From: Buxus sempervirens
Lineage: Eukaryota > Streptophyta > Magnoliopsida > Buxales > Buxaceae
Assembly: GCA_947561395.2 (NCBI GenBank)
Contig: OX387190.1
Span: forward strand, 35,204,392-35,268,391
Length of the DNA: 64,000 nt
Direction of reading: 5' to 3'
Part shown: piece after piece, positions 36,037-47,120 of the stretch
Numbering within the stretch: the first letter of the stretch is position 1
Layout of the letters: each line of letters begins with the position of its first letter
The notes under the pieces: generated by a model
What the model saw: the letters and a program-made list of their open reading frames with translations, nothing else
The model's database searches: none
What the model was told of the DNA's origin: nothing
Made by a program: the position numbers and the translations under genes

Positions 36037-37729
36037 AAATCTTCTGTCTAAAATTGGACAGAAATCTGTCATCCATTAAGAGTTAAAACAGCTTTGGCAA
36101 GAAAGATCTATACCATGTGGGGCTGAACAAAATTTGGAAGTAACTTAGCTCTAGGGAGAATCTATATCAAAATCTCAGAAAGGCAGTGTATCTATATTTA
36201 ACGAGACCATAATTGGCATTGCAATATGCTACAGAACGCTGGCGCCTTGTCATGAATGATGGAGCTTCGTCCTTTCTTCGAATCAATGTGTAATCGGTTA
36301 TCAATCAACACTATTGATCACCTATCTAATGGATTGAGAATTTGAATTTTAAACCAGCACTAGCAGTAATCTTAACTTGGAGATGTAAAATCATGAGTAA
36401 TCCGTTCCGCTTAGCATCGTAGACTTTGCGAATCCATGCACGACTGAGGCGTTAACTTCGCTCGGTAATGGCCTAATGGGTCTACGTGGACCGGGTTGGG
36501 TTTTAATACCATTGCTTAAAGTTTAGTTTCGGGTTGATGTCTCAGTTAGAAAACTAAAATAAAACGAAACCTAAATCACAGATATATTTTGTTAAATCGA
36601 ACAGACGTATAAATACGGTATTTCGTGTGTATGTGTGTATACATACATGTACATTTATTAATTTACAGTCAGTATACCATAATAATGTCTACAAAGACAA
36701 AAAGGTTCACCTTTTATGTCTTAGCCTTGTAGACAATATATAGGAATTAAAAAGGTTGCTTAATGTGTGTATTGACATAACCGACCAAATTTTGATTGAA
36801 ATTATGCTTTGGGTTGAGTTAATTCGGTTTTAGGGCTTTTAATCTAATTCTGGTTTGGTTTTTTATTGTAGAAATCAGTTCTAAATTCAGTTTCGTTCGG
36901 TTTTGGATTTATAGACAACAATCTTGGTTGGGTTTTGGATCGATGGCAATCTATAAGACCAATCAAATCAAATTAAACCCCAAAATGAGGATCCGGGTGG
37001 GCAATGGTTGACGTCTGGGCCCAGAAGATTTTGAGAGAGGAACATCAAAGGTTGTGTCAAGAGACGTAGAAAACGTAACGTTCGGAACTTCGAATAACAA
37101 GGAAGTAGGTGACGTCTGTTATTTCTATTTAAGAAAACGTAAGGAAATTTTATACCTAAAATGATTCCCGCAACAAGTTTTCATCGAGGCCTCAATGTTT
37201 CTCACAATGCAACGTAATAGATATAGGTAGCCATTTAAAGTTAGATGAGAAGGGACCTTATGCTCTTTGTGATCTTCAATACGCTTGCCTGTTCAAAAGT
37301 CCTGAAGCAACAATATGGTAATCGCGAAGCTCGTCCATCTGAATTTAAGCTTTAAGATCATGCAATAATCGAACATACATGGACCAACCAAAAAATGGAA
37401 AGAGAAAGAATCCATGTGTTTTTCAGGTAGATTTATTACAACACTGGGTACAAATTCTATAATAAAATACACAACCTCGCCGTCTGATGAGCCCAACCTC
37501 TTGTGAAACAGCTCCACCTTATTTCTTAGAGTGATATGGTGGCATATGAAGATGGCAAAGCAGAGTTGATATTGATTAATCGGTCAATTGAGTAACCTAA
37601 AGACGAACACAATTGGACAATTAAACACGAAACAAGCAGTTTCCATATTACCTTGTGCTTATCTACAAGTTGACAGTGGTTTCAGGTGGTCATGAAAGAA
37701 GGAATTTCTTTGAAATGTTGAAATTTGAA
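36037..37729. other. Intergenic region between xylanase and APS kinase genes
   Basis: Contains the xylanase upstream region and the APS kinase 3' flank. The part at 36480-37000 is rich in GGTTTNG/AACCNAA words in both orientations, reminiscent of decayed hAT-type repeats, but no paired ends were found. No gene is supported. Confidence 0.4.
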
Positions 37730-40298
37730 TCAGGCTTGCAAGTACCCCTTCTCCTCCAAGTAAGATATCACCTTCTGAGCCAAGTTACTGGGGGAATCGC
37801 ATACTCCATTCTGTTGTAATGCAATCTGAACAAGAAGACCCGTCAAGTGGTGAATTTTTCATTTTAACATACAGATCAACTGAGATTAGAAGTACTTAAA
37901 ATGAAAAGAAAACAAGAAAATTAAAGCAAGGTGCCCGTCCATCCAAACGAAAATTTGTTGCACGGTTGTTTGACCCTGTGTGAATTCAAACCTGCACTAG
38001 ATGACAACGGACTCATCTCAAAAAATGAACCTCGAAGACTATGGTTTGTTACCCTACCACGCAAGCTTATTTCAAAAATTTTGCTCCCATCTCTTAGTGT
38101 ATATGCTAACAAAGCAGAATTTTCTCTATATGAGCTGGAACATGACTTGGCAACTTAATTAAACATGAGGTTTGCTTTTAAAAGGCGTATCTGTTTCGGT
38201 AATTATGTCCATTCTTGTGCAAGATAAATCAAGCAAAACACATCAAGACAAACATGTTCTGTTTTGCTTGAACATCCCGCATATTTACTTGATAAGCAAG
38301 CATGGTGCCTGCACATCCAAATGACTTAAAATGCTGTTCCATGTAGTCATTTGACCTGTGCCAGATGGAAAAATATAACACATCTAACAAATGAGGATCA
38401 GGTCTATCCCACGATTTATGTTAATTTCTTTCACTTTTTTTAATCTGTTCCTTCTTACTCTACATTTAGGAACAGCAAAATTTGCTGACATGTAAAATGA
38501 AGAATAATCTAGCAAACTAAACATGAGTTTGATTTTAAGAAAAATATATAAAATCTGCTCACGTAAATAGGTACATGTTTGTGCATGGTCAATCATGTCA
38601 AACAAGTTCCATTTTTTAACATGGGAATACGGACCTCACAATTCAATGGTGGCTCATAAGGATCATCTATCCCTGTAAATCCTGCAAATAACGGAGTTAT
38701 GAGATGTGTAAGTTCCCAGTTCAATCATGTAAGTAACAACGAAAATTCATCTCACACAAGAAACCTTCTGCAAAACCTGAAAATAGAATGTTATCCATCT
38801 GCCAATATAATTTATAAGCAGCAGTAAAGCCTTCAATCCATAAAAAAATGCAGTTGAAATTGAAGGATTTAGTGTTAGCAAAACAAGTGACAAAATGATT
38901 TTTCTGTCCAATTCAATTGTCTGAAGCTAATGTCTTTGCCATTACTTATGTGCACAAACATCAAAGCAATTCACCTAAATAACGAGAATGGCGATTTATA
39001 ATTATCCCCATGGATATAGCATGTGTAGTAAAATAATGATTATAAAAAAGAAAAAAGAAAAAAGCATATAATGTCTGATGGCAGTAGTAGTTTTTGGAAA
39101 GCCAGTCCTAGTTCATTAAAGAATTCAAAAAGATACCTTTGATCTTTCCTGCTCGTGCAAGCTTGTATAGGCCCTTTGGGTCTCTTGCCTCGCATATTTG
39201 AAGTGGCACATCCATGAAAACCTGTAACATGTAACACTCATTAGGTCACTATCAGAATGAAAAAAATTTTAGGTTGAAAACTCCCCTTCTTGATTAATAA
39301 TCACGAACAGAATTGCATATTTAGGAATTAAAAAAAAATGAAAGAAAGCACTAACCAACCTCAATAAAATCTCCATCTGGAAGTAAAGCACGGCAAGCGT
39401 CACGGTCCCTTCTGTATGGAGATATTAAACTAGCAATGCAGATAACACCAGCATCTGCAAAAAGTTTTGCTACTTCCCCTGAAACCAGACAAGAAGAAAC
39501 AAAAAAAAAATTTTGGTACAGGAAAATCAGTAGACTTTTAAGTTCGCAAACAACTAGTATATCCTACATGTCTACAAAAATAAATTCTGAGATAGATTGG
39601 CTTAACATTTAATTTTTGAAATTGCCATATCCGTAAGGATTTCATGCATCACTCACCAATCCTTCGTATGTTCTCTGCACGGTCTTCTGCTTTAAAACTA
39701 AGATCCCGGTTCAGGCCATGCCTAACATTATCACCATCTAGGACGTAAGTCATCTTTCCTTTATAGTGCAGAGCCCGACTTAAAGCACATGCCACAGTGC
39801 TTTTCCCTACAATAAAGAATTATGGTCAAAAAATAAGTAGAACGAAAAAAGTAGCAATGAATCAAGAAGTTGATTGCTTTAGTGGCAGAGGAGAAGCAGG
39901 TTGACGTGAAAGAAGTTAAACTGCATAAGACAGTTGCAAAAAGGGATCTAGGCAAAAACTTTCGTATCAGCTTTTCTTCTTTTCCATTTCATTTTCATTT
40001 TTCTCTCTCTAAAATTTTCTAACAGAAATATAATCTGAATCATCTCAAACTTGGAAATATACCAGTACGAACTCTTCAAAAGTCTCATTCTGAAATTTGA
40101 AATTCCAATCTATGTAGCTTGAATCCCTTGCTCTGCTAGTTAAATGACCTATTGATTTGAATAAAGAAGAGATGCAGCAGAGTGCAAGCAGTGAAGAACA
40201 GCAAGTGCATTCTAACATGCAGATTATCTCACCAGTATTTCCATTATTAAGAATAATTTAGTTTTGGTGGACAACAATTGTAAGCATGAATACAATAA

Positions 40299-40336
<38 letters not shown>

Positions 40337-41233
40337 AACACACACATGGTCTAGACACATTTTCTTTTCCTCAAAACACAGCAACAACACTAAATAATTT
40401 ATGTTGTGAGATTTATCTGCTGATGGCTCTAACACCAGTAATAAGGAGCAAAATCAGTTAACAATACCCTGTAGTCGATTCTTGTTCTACATCAGAAGGT
40501 TTCCAATTAATCCTTTCATCAATTTTTCAATGTTAGTTTTAACTCTCTGTCATTCAATTTACTCTTGTAGGATAAGCTCTCTATCTTAAGGACAATCACA
40601 AAAATGAAAAGAAACCAATTAAACAAGCTCCCTTAAACTCATCATATATCATCAAATTAATCAACTTATGCAATTATATCATCAAATTAATCAACTTATG
40701 CAAGCCACCTCCAATTGGTGATAAGACCACAAGTAAAACCACTCCAAGTTCATCAATATCACTTACAAGGATGGAGGATGCAGATTACCACCAAACAAAT
40801 CTTTGGTAAGAAACAAAACCTTTCCACCCTCATGGCGTCTCCTTTTCACTCAAAATTTGAGGATATATATTTTGCAGTTATTTCCTACTAAAGCATTCAT
40901 TTTCTAAACTTATTCCTATATGCAATCATCCATCCGATTCCAATTCATTAGTTATCAACAATTTTCAAGAAATTGTACATCTGGAGATAGGATCATAAGA
41001 AGTCTTATATGGTTCAAAGAAATGCATGCAGTTTGCAACTAATCATATTGACATAGTATAAAAACTGGTATACCTATTTTGTTACCTTTCCCAAGTTCCA
41101 AAATGTTGATCCTCAACCACACAAGCCATAAAAAGTTATAACAGATAGTCAGATATTAATTTTCTATTTTTATCTTCCAATTCAGTTTAGCAATGGTTCT
41201 TGATGTATTTTCCATGTACATGATACCAGAAGC

Positions 41234-41266
<33 letters not shown>

Positions 41267-44200
41267 GCGTACCGGATACAGATATTTCCAATGGGTATCT
41301 TACTCAAAACCATTATGTGAGCCTGGTCTAAAAAATTTGACCCAACGCAATGGTCACAACCCAGTTGTGTCAAACATTTGGTTAAAACACATCCATGTCT
41401 ATTGAAACTGCTTCCATTTTTTGGCTCTTCAAATGATACTGTCTACCCACTGTTATTTACTGTTTATGGTCATGCCATTTACCCTCACCTTTTATTTTAA
41501 TTTTGTTTCTTTTGTTTTTTTTCTTTTTTCCCAAATATCCCTCTTGCCAATCCTTGTGCACCTTCCGACCAGACATTATAACCAATGCCCTTAAGCACAC
41601 ATATTCCAATTATCTTTTAGAGTAAATTACACTTACCTCCCATATGGTTTCTGACAACTGCAAATACCTTCCCTGGGTTTTTGAAATGACACCAACCTCC
41701 CTTTTGGTTTTACTGCCTATTGCATGTCCCTCCCTTCTCTACAAAGGTTACTCAACTTTAAATGTCCTTTGACAAATTTAATCTTCTCTAAGTACCAAAA
41801 GTTTAAGATTTTGAGATTTTTAATAAAAAAGCGAATTTTTTAGGTTTAAAGATAGTAATAATCTATTCAAAAATCACAAGTGATTTAATCATTTAAATTT
41901 TAACTTTTTATTATTTTAAATAAAAAACAATAAGGGATAAAATTGTGGATAAAATTGTCATGTTACTGCTTTTGTTATTTTTCAAGCCTGACAAGGGAGG
42001 TTAGTGTCATTTCAGAAGCCTTAGGGAATTATTTACACTTGTCAGAAACCATAAGGGACATAAATGTAATTTACTCTATCTTTTACCATATACATCTCAC
42101 ATAAATTCTATAGATGATAATGAGGATAAAGATAACAGCATGGGTTCTCAGTACCAATAAGCAAACATGCCACCCACAAAACATTTTGGCACATCTAAAA
42201 TTGCTTAATCATTTGGAGTATTGACATGCAACAGGCAATTTTTTGCAATTGCAGTTTAAAACCACTGGAGTACTGCAAAGTTACAGTTAGAAAAAGAGCA
42301 ACAACTGGATAGAGAAAGTTTATAACTAAACAACGGGTGATACTTTTCTAATTGATGCATGACCGAAAAAAAATGGTAATATAGTATTAAAATAATATTT
42401 GTTAACTGGTTCAAAGAAGAGGAATCAATGAAATAAAGAACCAAAGCAACCACAAAAGAACTACATGAACTCAAAAATATAGGAATTTAGTTCATGTTTT
42501 TTAAAGGGTAAAAAAATCACAGAATGCACATTGGCACTAATAAAAGAAGTGTAAAAAAAAGGTGGATCCGCTGGCATACAAACAAAAACCACGGCTGTAA
42601 CTTTTCAGTGCTATATGACGACCAATCCAAAACCTGCTCTTCTATATGCACTAACATCCATGGTGTAAAAAATTAGATAGTTTAATGGACTAGATGATAT
42701 TCCTCAATTGTCAAACTAACCTGATCAAGGAATACAACTGAGACACACTAGTCGGTCCATGAAAGGGCCCTTGATTTTGCCCAATGTCTTATGATGATCC
42801 AGCCCAAAACCAGTCTTGATGCCAGTCACATGGAGGTTCTCTTGATTCTTCTAAATGTCTCAGAACAATCCAGTTTGACACCAATATGGATAGGTCAATA
42901 TTATCAGTATTGGAGCCATGTGAATTAGTACTTCTATCCTCTCCAATAAAGCTGACCTTGATGCTTATTTCTAATCTTTGAATAGTCATTCTGAGCTTCA
43001 ATTTTAGTATTCATCAAACATATATACTACTTTTCCTGTGATATATCCATGAGGACTGTACCATGAAAGCTGGCAAGAGCATATGTAATACTTAACCTAA
43101 GTTTCCGTAAGTATAAGTTTGTACATATATGAAGAATATAAAACTGTAGCATAACAAACATATGGCCAAAAAGAAATACTACCAACATAGAAATGAAAAA
43201 ATTCAAAAAGCAAAAAAAAAAATATTAGCTCCACAAAAATTCTCCTAACAATTGAAACATGGAACATCACAGCCAAAATGCGTTCCCTTTGGTATGCAGT
43301 CACCCAAAATCAGGAGGGAAGCAAAGCATTTCTCGCAGTAAAAAGATCTTGTGCCACAGATCTATCCCCAGTTTGTGAATACAGTTAAGTTTCAATAGCA
43401 AACCTGAGCCGCTAAGACCTGTGATCCATATAACACATCCTTTTTGCTGAAGTAACTTTTGCCTTTCAAGTTTTCCAATTGAACACTCATGCCACATAAT
43501 GTTGGTCGAATTTCCAATGGTAGAGACCATTTGATTACTGTTTCCTATTTAAACAATGAATCAGAATTAATGGCCCAAGACAATCAAAGTGAAAAATGTG
43601 TAATGAAAAAAGAATAGCATCAGATTTCGAGTTGATAAAGAATACAGTGTCCTTTGAGCATTTATTTAAGTTTAGAAAAGCACGAATGATAAACCTTAAA
43701 CCAAATGAAACTCGAAAATCAAAACATAGAAACAAATAACCCAAGCAAAAGAGAAAAAAAGTGCGGATATATACATATCTATATATACAGAGAGAGAGAG
43801 AGAGAGAGAGAGAGCGCTCAACAGCAACCCAAAATGAGATTCCTTGCAGCTACCAATAAATCAAATGGCCAATCTCAAATGCAATTTATTCAAACCAAAA
43901 ACAGACAAATATTTGAAGGAATCAAAGAAGCTTTATAGCGAAAATCCCAAAGGAGCCCCAACTACTGCTTCAGAAAGCCTAAAATAAATGAATCGAAGTA
44001 CCAGAACCGAAAATCTACCAGAAAAAAAAATCAATTATATTATCACTCGTGTAAAAAAAATGATTTCTCGAGAATCCACATTAAACAGCTAGATATATTT
44101 TGCCTTTTCCACAAATAATAAACTTGAGCAAACGGAAATAATTACCGTACCGGGAACGCCCGAGGAATCATTAGCCAACTCTTCATCCCGATCAGGTTCT

Positions 44201-44469
44201 GAATCGGTATGTCTTCCCGCAATATCAACCATTCCATTCACATACGCCATTTTGGAGCCGTCAATTGCCTTAATTGGCGGTAGAACCTCGGATCGCAGGT
44301 TCGCAAAAGCGAGTCCCGAGCCCTTTTTCTTATTCGGGACTGAACCGAATCCGAGCGTAATAGAAGACTCCGGTAGATTCAGGAACCCTAACCAGGAAGA
44401 CGGCAGAAATAGGCCTTCGAGTTCTCTAGAAGAAGCGCCAACCAGCGACCAAGGTCTGAGTCCGGTCAT
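37730..44469 (-). CDS. APK: Adenylyl-sulfate (APS) kinase, plastid-type
   Basis: Seven exons (44469-44151, 43544-43404, 39806-39657, 39478-39360, 39221-39137, 38681-38635, 37825-37730) join in frame to 318 residues. The enzyme phosphorylates adenosine 5'-phosphosulfate with ATP to PAPS, the sulfate donor for sulfotransferases (glucosinolates, peptide hormones). Residues 1-105 are poorly conserved and Ser-rich, fitting a transit peptide. The core starts at about 113 ([13 protein letters not shown]); the Walker A loop GLSGSGKST is at about 149-157, followed by [15 protein letters not shown] and the Phe-Met-Asp-Val / [19 protein letters not shown] blocks. Exon 2 must begin at 43544 (after AAATAG): the nearby AG nine bases on would put the core out of frame. 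Intron 2 (3.6 kb) splits the P-loop and holds a MITE, a microsatellite and a C21 run. Confidence 0.94.
40300..40346. repeat. Compound (CT)n(CA)n microsatellite in APK intron 2
   Basis: About ten CT units run directly into about thirteen CA units, with one interruption. It lies inside the 3.6-kb intron and has no coding role. Confidence 0.95.
41236..41266. repeat. C21-A10 homopolymer junction in APK intron 2
   Basis: Twenty-one consecutive C (41236-41256) are followed by ten A. The host gene is transcribed from the minus strand, so the pre-mRNA would read U10 then G21. Long poly-C runs are rare and error-prone in sequencing, so the exact length is uncertain. Confidence 0.9.
41612..42085. mobile_element. 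MITE with about 85-bp TIRs and perfect 8-bp TSD in APK intron 2
   Basis: A 458-bp element (41620-42077) is bounded by ATCTTTTA at 41612-41619 and 42078-42085. Its ends start GAGTAAATTAC and stay similar in inverted orientation for about 85 bp, sharing ATGGTTTCTGACAA and GAAATGACAC blocks. The 8-bp duplication suggests a hAT-type element; the long TIRs are less usual for that group. It has no coding frame. It sits in the sense intron of the APS kinase and may fold in the pre-mRNA. Confidence 0.88.
43789..43814. repeat. (AG)n microsatellite in APK intron 2
   Basis: About thirteen AG units lie next to a short AT-rich stretch, inside the large intron near exon 2. Confidence 0.95.
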
Positions 44470-45364
44470 TTGAGATAAAATCCCGAAAAGAGACCAAAAT
44501 CAATGCCGAGACCGATGGTCGTTGGTTGAATCAGTAAAAGCCCTTTGGAGAAGGGCATGCGACGAATGGCAGATTTATTTATGCCGGGGACCGTGCATGA
44601 AATTCATGTGTCGACTTAACAGAGATTTCCGATTTTCCGACTTAACAGACCTTTTTTATTGATTTTGAGGAAAGAGCGGGAAGATCGCTGCTCCATTTTT
44701 ATTTTTAGTTTTTCTGGTGAAAAAGCAAAGATCGCTGTTTCGTCGGAGAAGGTTTGCTAAAATTTATGCAAGATTGAGAGAGCGAGAGAGATTTTCGCGT
44801 TCATCTGATTATCTCGTTTAAATTTAGGAAAACAACTGTTTTTGATGCTATTTTAAAATTTCGAAGTCCCTGCCGAGAAGGACAAGTTTTAACTATCGAA
44901 ATAAAAAACGTATGGCACCTACGTGTATTTCGAAAGCGAGACATTTCTTGTAATGCACGTGTATCTATTCATCTATATCTATATCTATATTGTTGTTCCT
45001 CTGAAATTGGACCAGTATAGACACGTGGCAATGTTGATGATGTGTCTCTGCACGAACGTGCCAGTATAGATTGATACAAAGATTTCGGGTCGGGTCTTGA
45101 CCCCGAGCACCTGTTCCGAATCTAAACAGGAGTCGGTTTCCGTACTACAAGTCACTTGTAATAAAACCGGTTAGGCGATAGAATAAAAACTAGGGGTTCG
45201 GTCTTCGTTTGGGTTCTTATATGTGTTTGAAAGTCAAAGCAGTTGATGGCGTGTCACTTTATTATAAAATCACCCGATGGTCGTAAGTTACAACAAATAA
45301 TCCCCAAAAAGGAAATAAAAACAAGAATAAAACTGACAAGGCTTGCAGGACCGGCTTATCCTAG

Positions 45365-45543
45365 TCTTATAGCCGTAATCGGAGTATAAGAATAGGAGGA
45401 AGAGGGCGGCTGCTAACAAAGCTAATTTAGGGGTTTACCTAGGATTGCTATTTAACCGAAAGTACGCAAGTCACCTGGCTTGATCAAAGTCAGTCTCGAG
45501 ACCAGCTGTTCAGGATTCTGTAGCCGTGATCGGGGTACAGAAT
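45365..45543. repeat. Two hairpin repeats with a constant loop and covarying stems
   Basis: Unit 1 (45365-45391) has arms TCTTATA and TATAAGA around the 13-base loop GCCGTAATCGGAG. Unit 2 (45515-45543) has arms ATTCTGTA and TACAGAAT around GCCGTGATCGGGG. Both stems pair perfectly although their sequences differ; the loops differ at two positions. A third, weaker relative lies near 45586-45612 (TTCTGGCGTCAATCAGAGTA). The units are 150 bp apart in otherwise unassigned sequence. Confidence 0.7.
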
Positions 45544-46563
45544 TGCGAGTCAAGGGCAGCCTCAACTTACTTGCTGGTGGCAGGGTTCTGGCGTCAATCA
45601 GAGTAAACAGGAGTATAAGGTGTCACTGCAATTGGAAGCAGTGAAAGAAGTCCTAATTTATCCTTCTGGCTACAGTTTGTAGTGTAGAAGAGGGGATAAA
45701 AATCACAGATGATCAAATTAACATTATGATAACTGGTTGCGGTTTTTTGGTGGAGGTTGTCTTCGAGCTCTTTGAGTTTGTGCCTTTTATAGCCAACCCT
45801 GTTCAACGTCCCACTCTTGCACGATCTTCATGGAAGTTAGTCGTCTGCAGTTTTTCATTCATAAGAAATAACTTCCCGGCCACGATTGTGAACGACTAAC
45901 TTTTTTGCTTGCAATTGCCCGTTCTCTAACGGCGGCCTTCTGCTGATAATGACATGATCCCTTAAAAATGTGAGGATGTTTGTCTTATATGATTACGTGG
46001 CTTTGGCTGGATGCCTAGCCTACGTGTATGTCGGTGTGGCTTATCTGAGTGAGTGAGTAAGGTCTACGTGTATTTATGACGTGGGCTTTCTGATTGAATC
46101 AGACCATGTAGATACCACGTGGCCTCTTCCTATTTGTTGGTTTGTAGAGGGTGTAAACAATTATATATAACGATAATAAGCTCTTTGGGAAGAGTGCCAA
46201 CAACTATGCATGACTTTTTCAAAAAATCTTTATGTTCATTGTTAAAGCATAATTGATGTAGGGTTAAAATAATCAAATAATTAAAAAATTGCTCCCTCTT
46301 TCTATACGTGCAGTACTACATTTGCACTTTGCTAATAGAAAGAAAAGAGAGGGAAGAGTTGCACAGTTGCTGACGTTCTAAAGGAATTGTGATAGATATG
46401 ACTATTATACCTCTCTATTAAAGAATCTTAACAGTGATTTGTAAAGGTTTTTAAAGAAAGCGACCCAAAAGGCCTATTCCCGTTATATAGAATATTGAAT
46501 ATAGATAGATTTGGCAAAGAGACCCTCAAATCATGTTGAAATCTTCTTTGTTGGTTACCAGTA

Positions 46564-46796
46564 GGATGTTGACACGTTGTGCACCCATGGTTACCACTTT
46601 TTCCTTATTATAAATATTTTATATAAAGCTCGCTAATGCTCCATGTGACAGCAATCACATTACAATAGTAGGAACCTGTGTTGGTTTCTGCTTTTGCCGT
46701 CGGATGTTGACGCGTTGAGCACCCATAGTTACCACTTTTTCCTTATAATAAATGTTTTATATATGGTTCACTAATGTTTCATCCAACAGTAGTAAC
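46564..46796. repeat. Imperfect direct duplication
   Basis: A segment starting GGATGTTGACACGTTG at 46564 is repeated from 46702 (GGATGTTGACGCGTTG). Both copies continue through CACCCAT, TTACCACTTTTTCCTTAT and an AT-rich part. The second copy is interrupted by the MITE at 46797-47112 and resumes at 47113. Copy 1 therefore shows the uninterrupted site at 46668-46675. Confidence 0.8.
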
Positions 46797-47120
46797 CAAG
46801 GTTTTAAGTTTCGGTGGCCTTGGGCGTGCCGCCGAAACGTCGGAAAAATTTTAATGGGTAAAAAAAATAAAAAATTATGTTTTTTTTGGATTTCGGCGAA
46901 ATTTCGAAGGCACGCCGCTCCGTTTCACCGGCACGCCGCCCGTTTCGCTAAAAAAATTTAAAAAAATTACATTTTTCGCTCGTTTCGGTCCGTTTCGTTC
47001 GAAATTTCGATCCATTTCGCCAACAATACAAATTAACGATTTCCCCCAGTGAAACGCATCGCTGGGGGCATAAAAACCGAAATTTCAGCGACACGCCGCA
47101 CTGTAAACCTTGGTAGGAAC
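46789..47120. mobile_element. MITE of the CAAGGTTTTAAG family (copy 2)
   Basis: The 316-bp element (46797-47112) begins CAAGGTTTTAAGTTTCGG and ends, reversed, CAAGGTTTACAG. The flanks GTAGTAAC (46789-46796) and GTAGGAAC (47113-47120) match at 7 of 8 positions. The duplicated sequence at 46668-46675 reads GTAGGAAC with no insert, giving an internal empty site. The interior is dominated by TTTCGG, CGAAAT and GGCACGCCG words in both orientations. It has the same termini and design as the element at 25774-25968. It has no coding frame. Confidence 0.82.

Noticed and set aside
45200..46160. Possible LTR or solo LTR between the APK promoter and the MITE
   Set aside because: TG and CA ends can be picked, but no matching 5-bp duplication, primer-binding site or second copy was found in the window.
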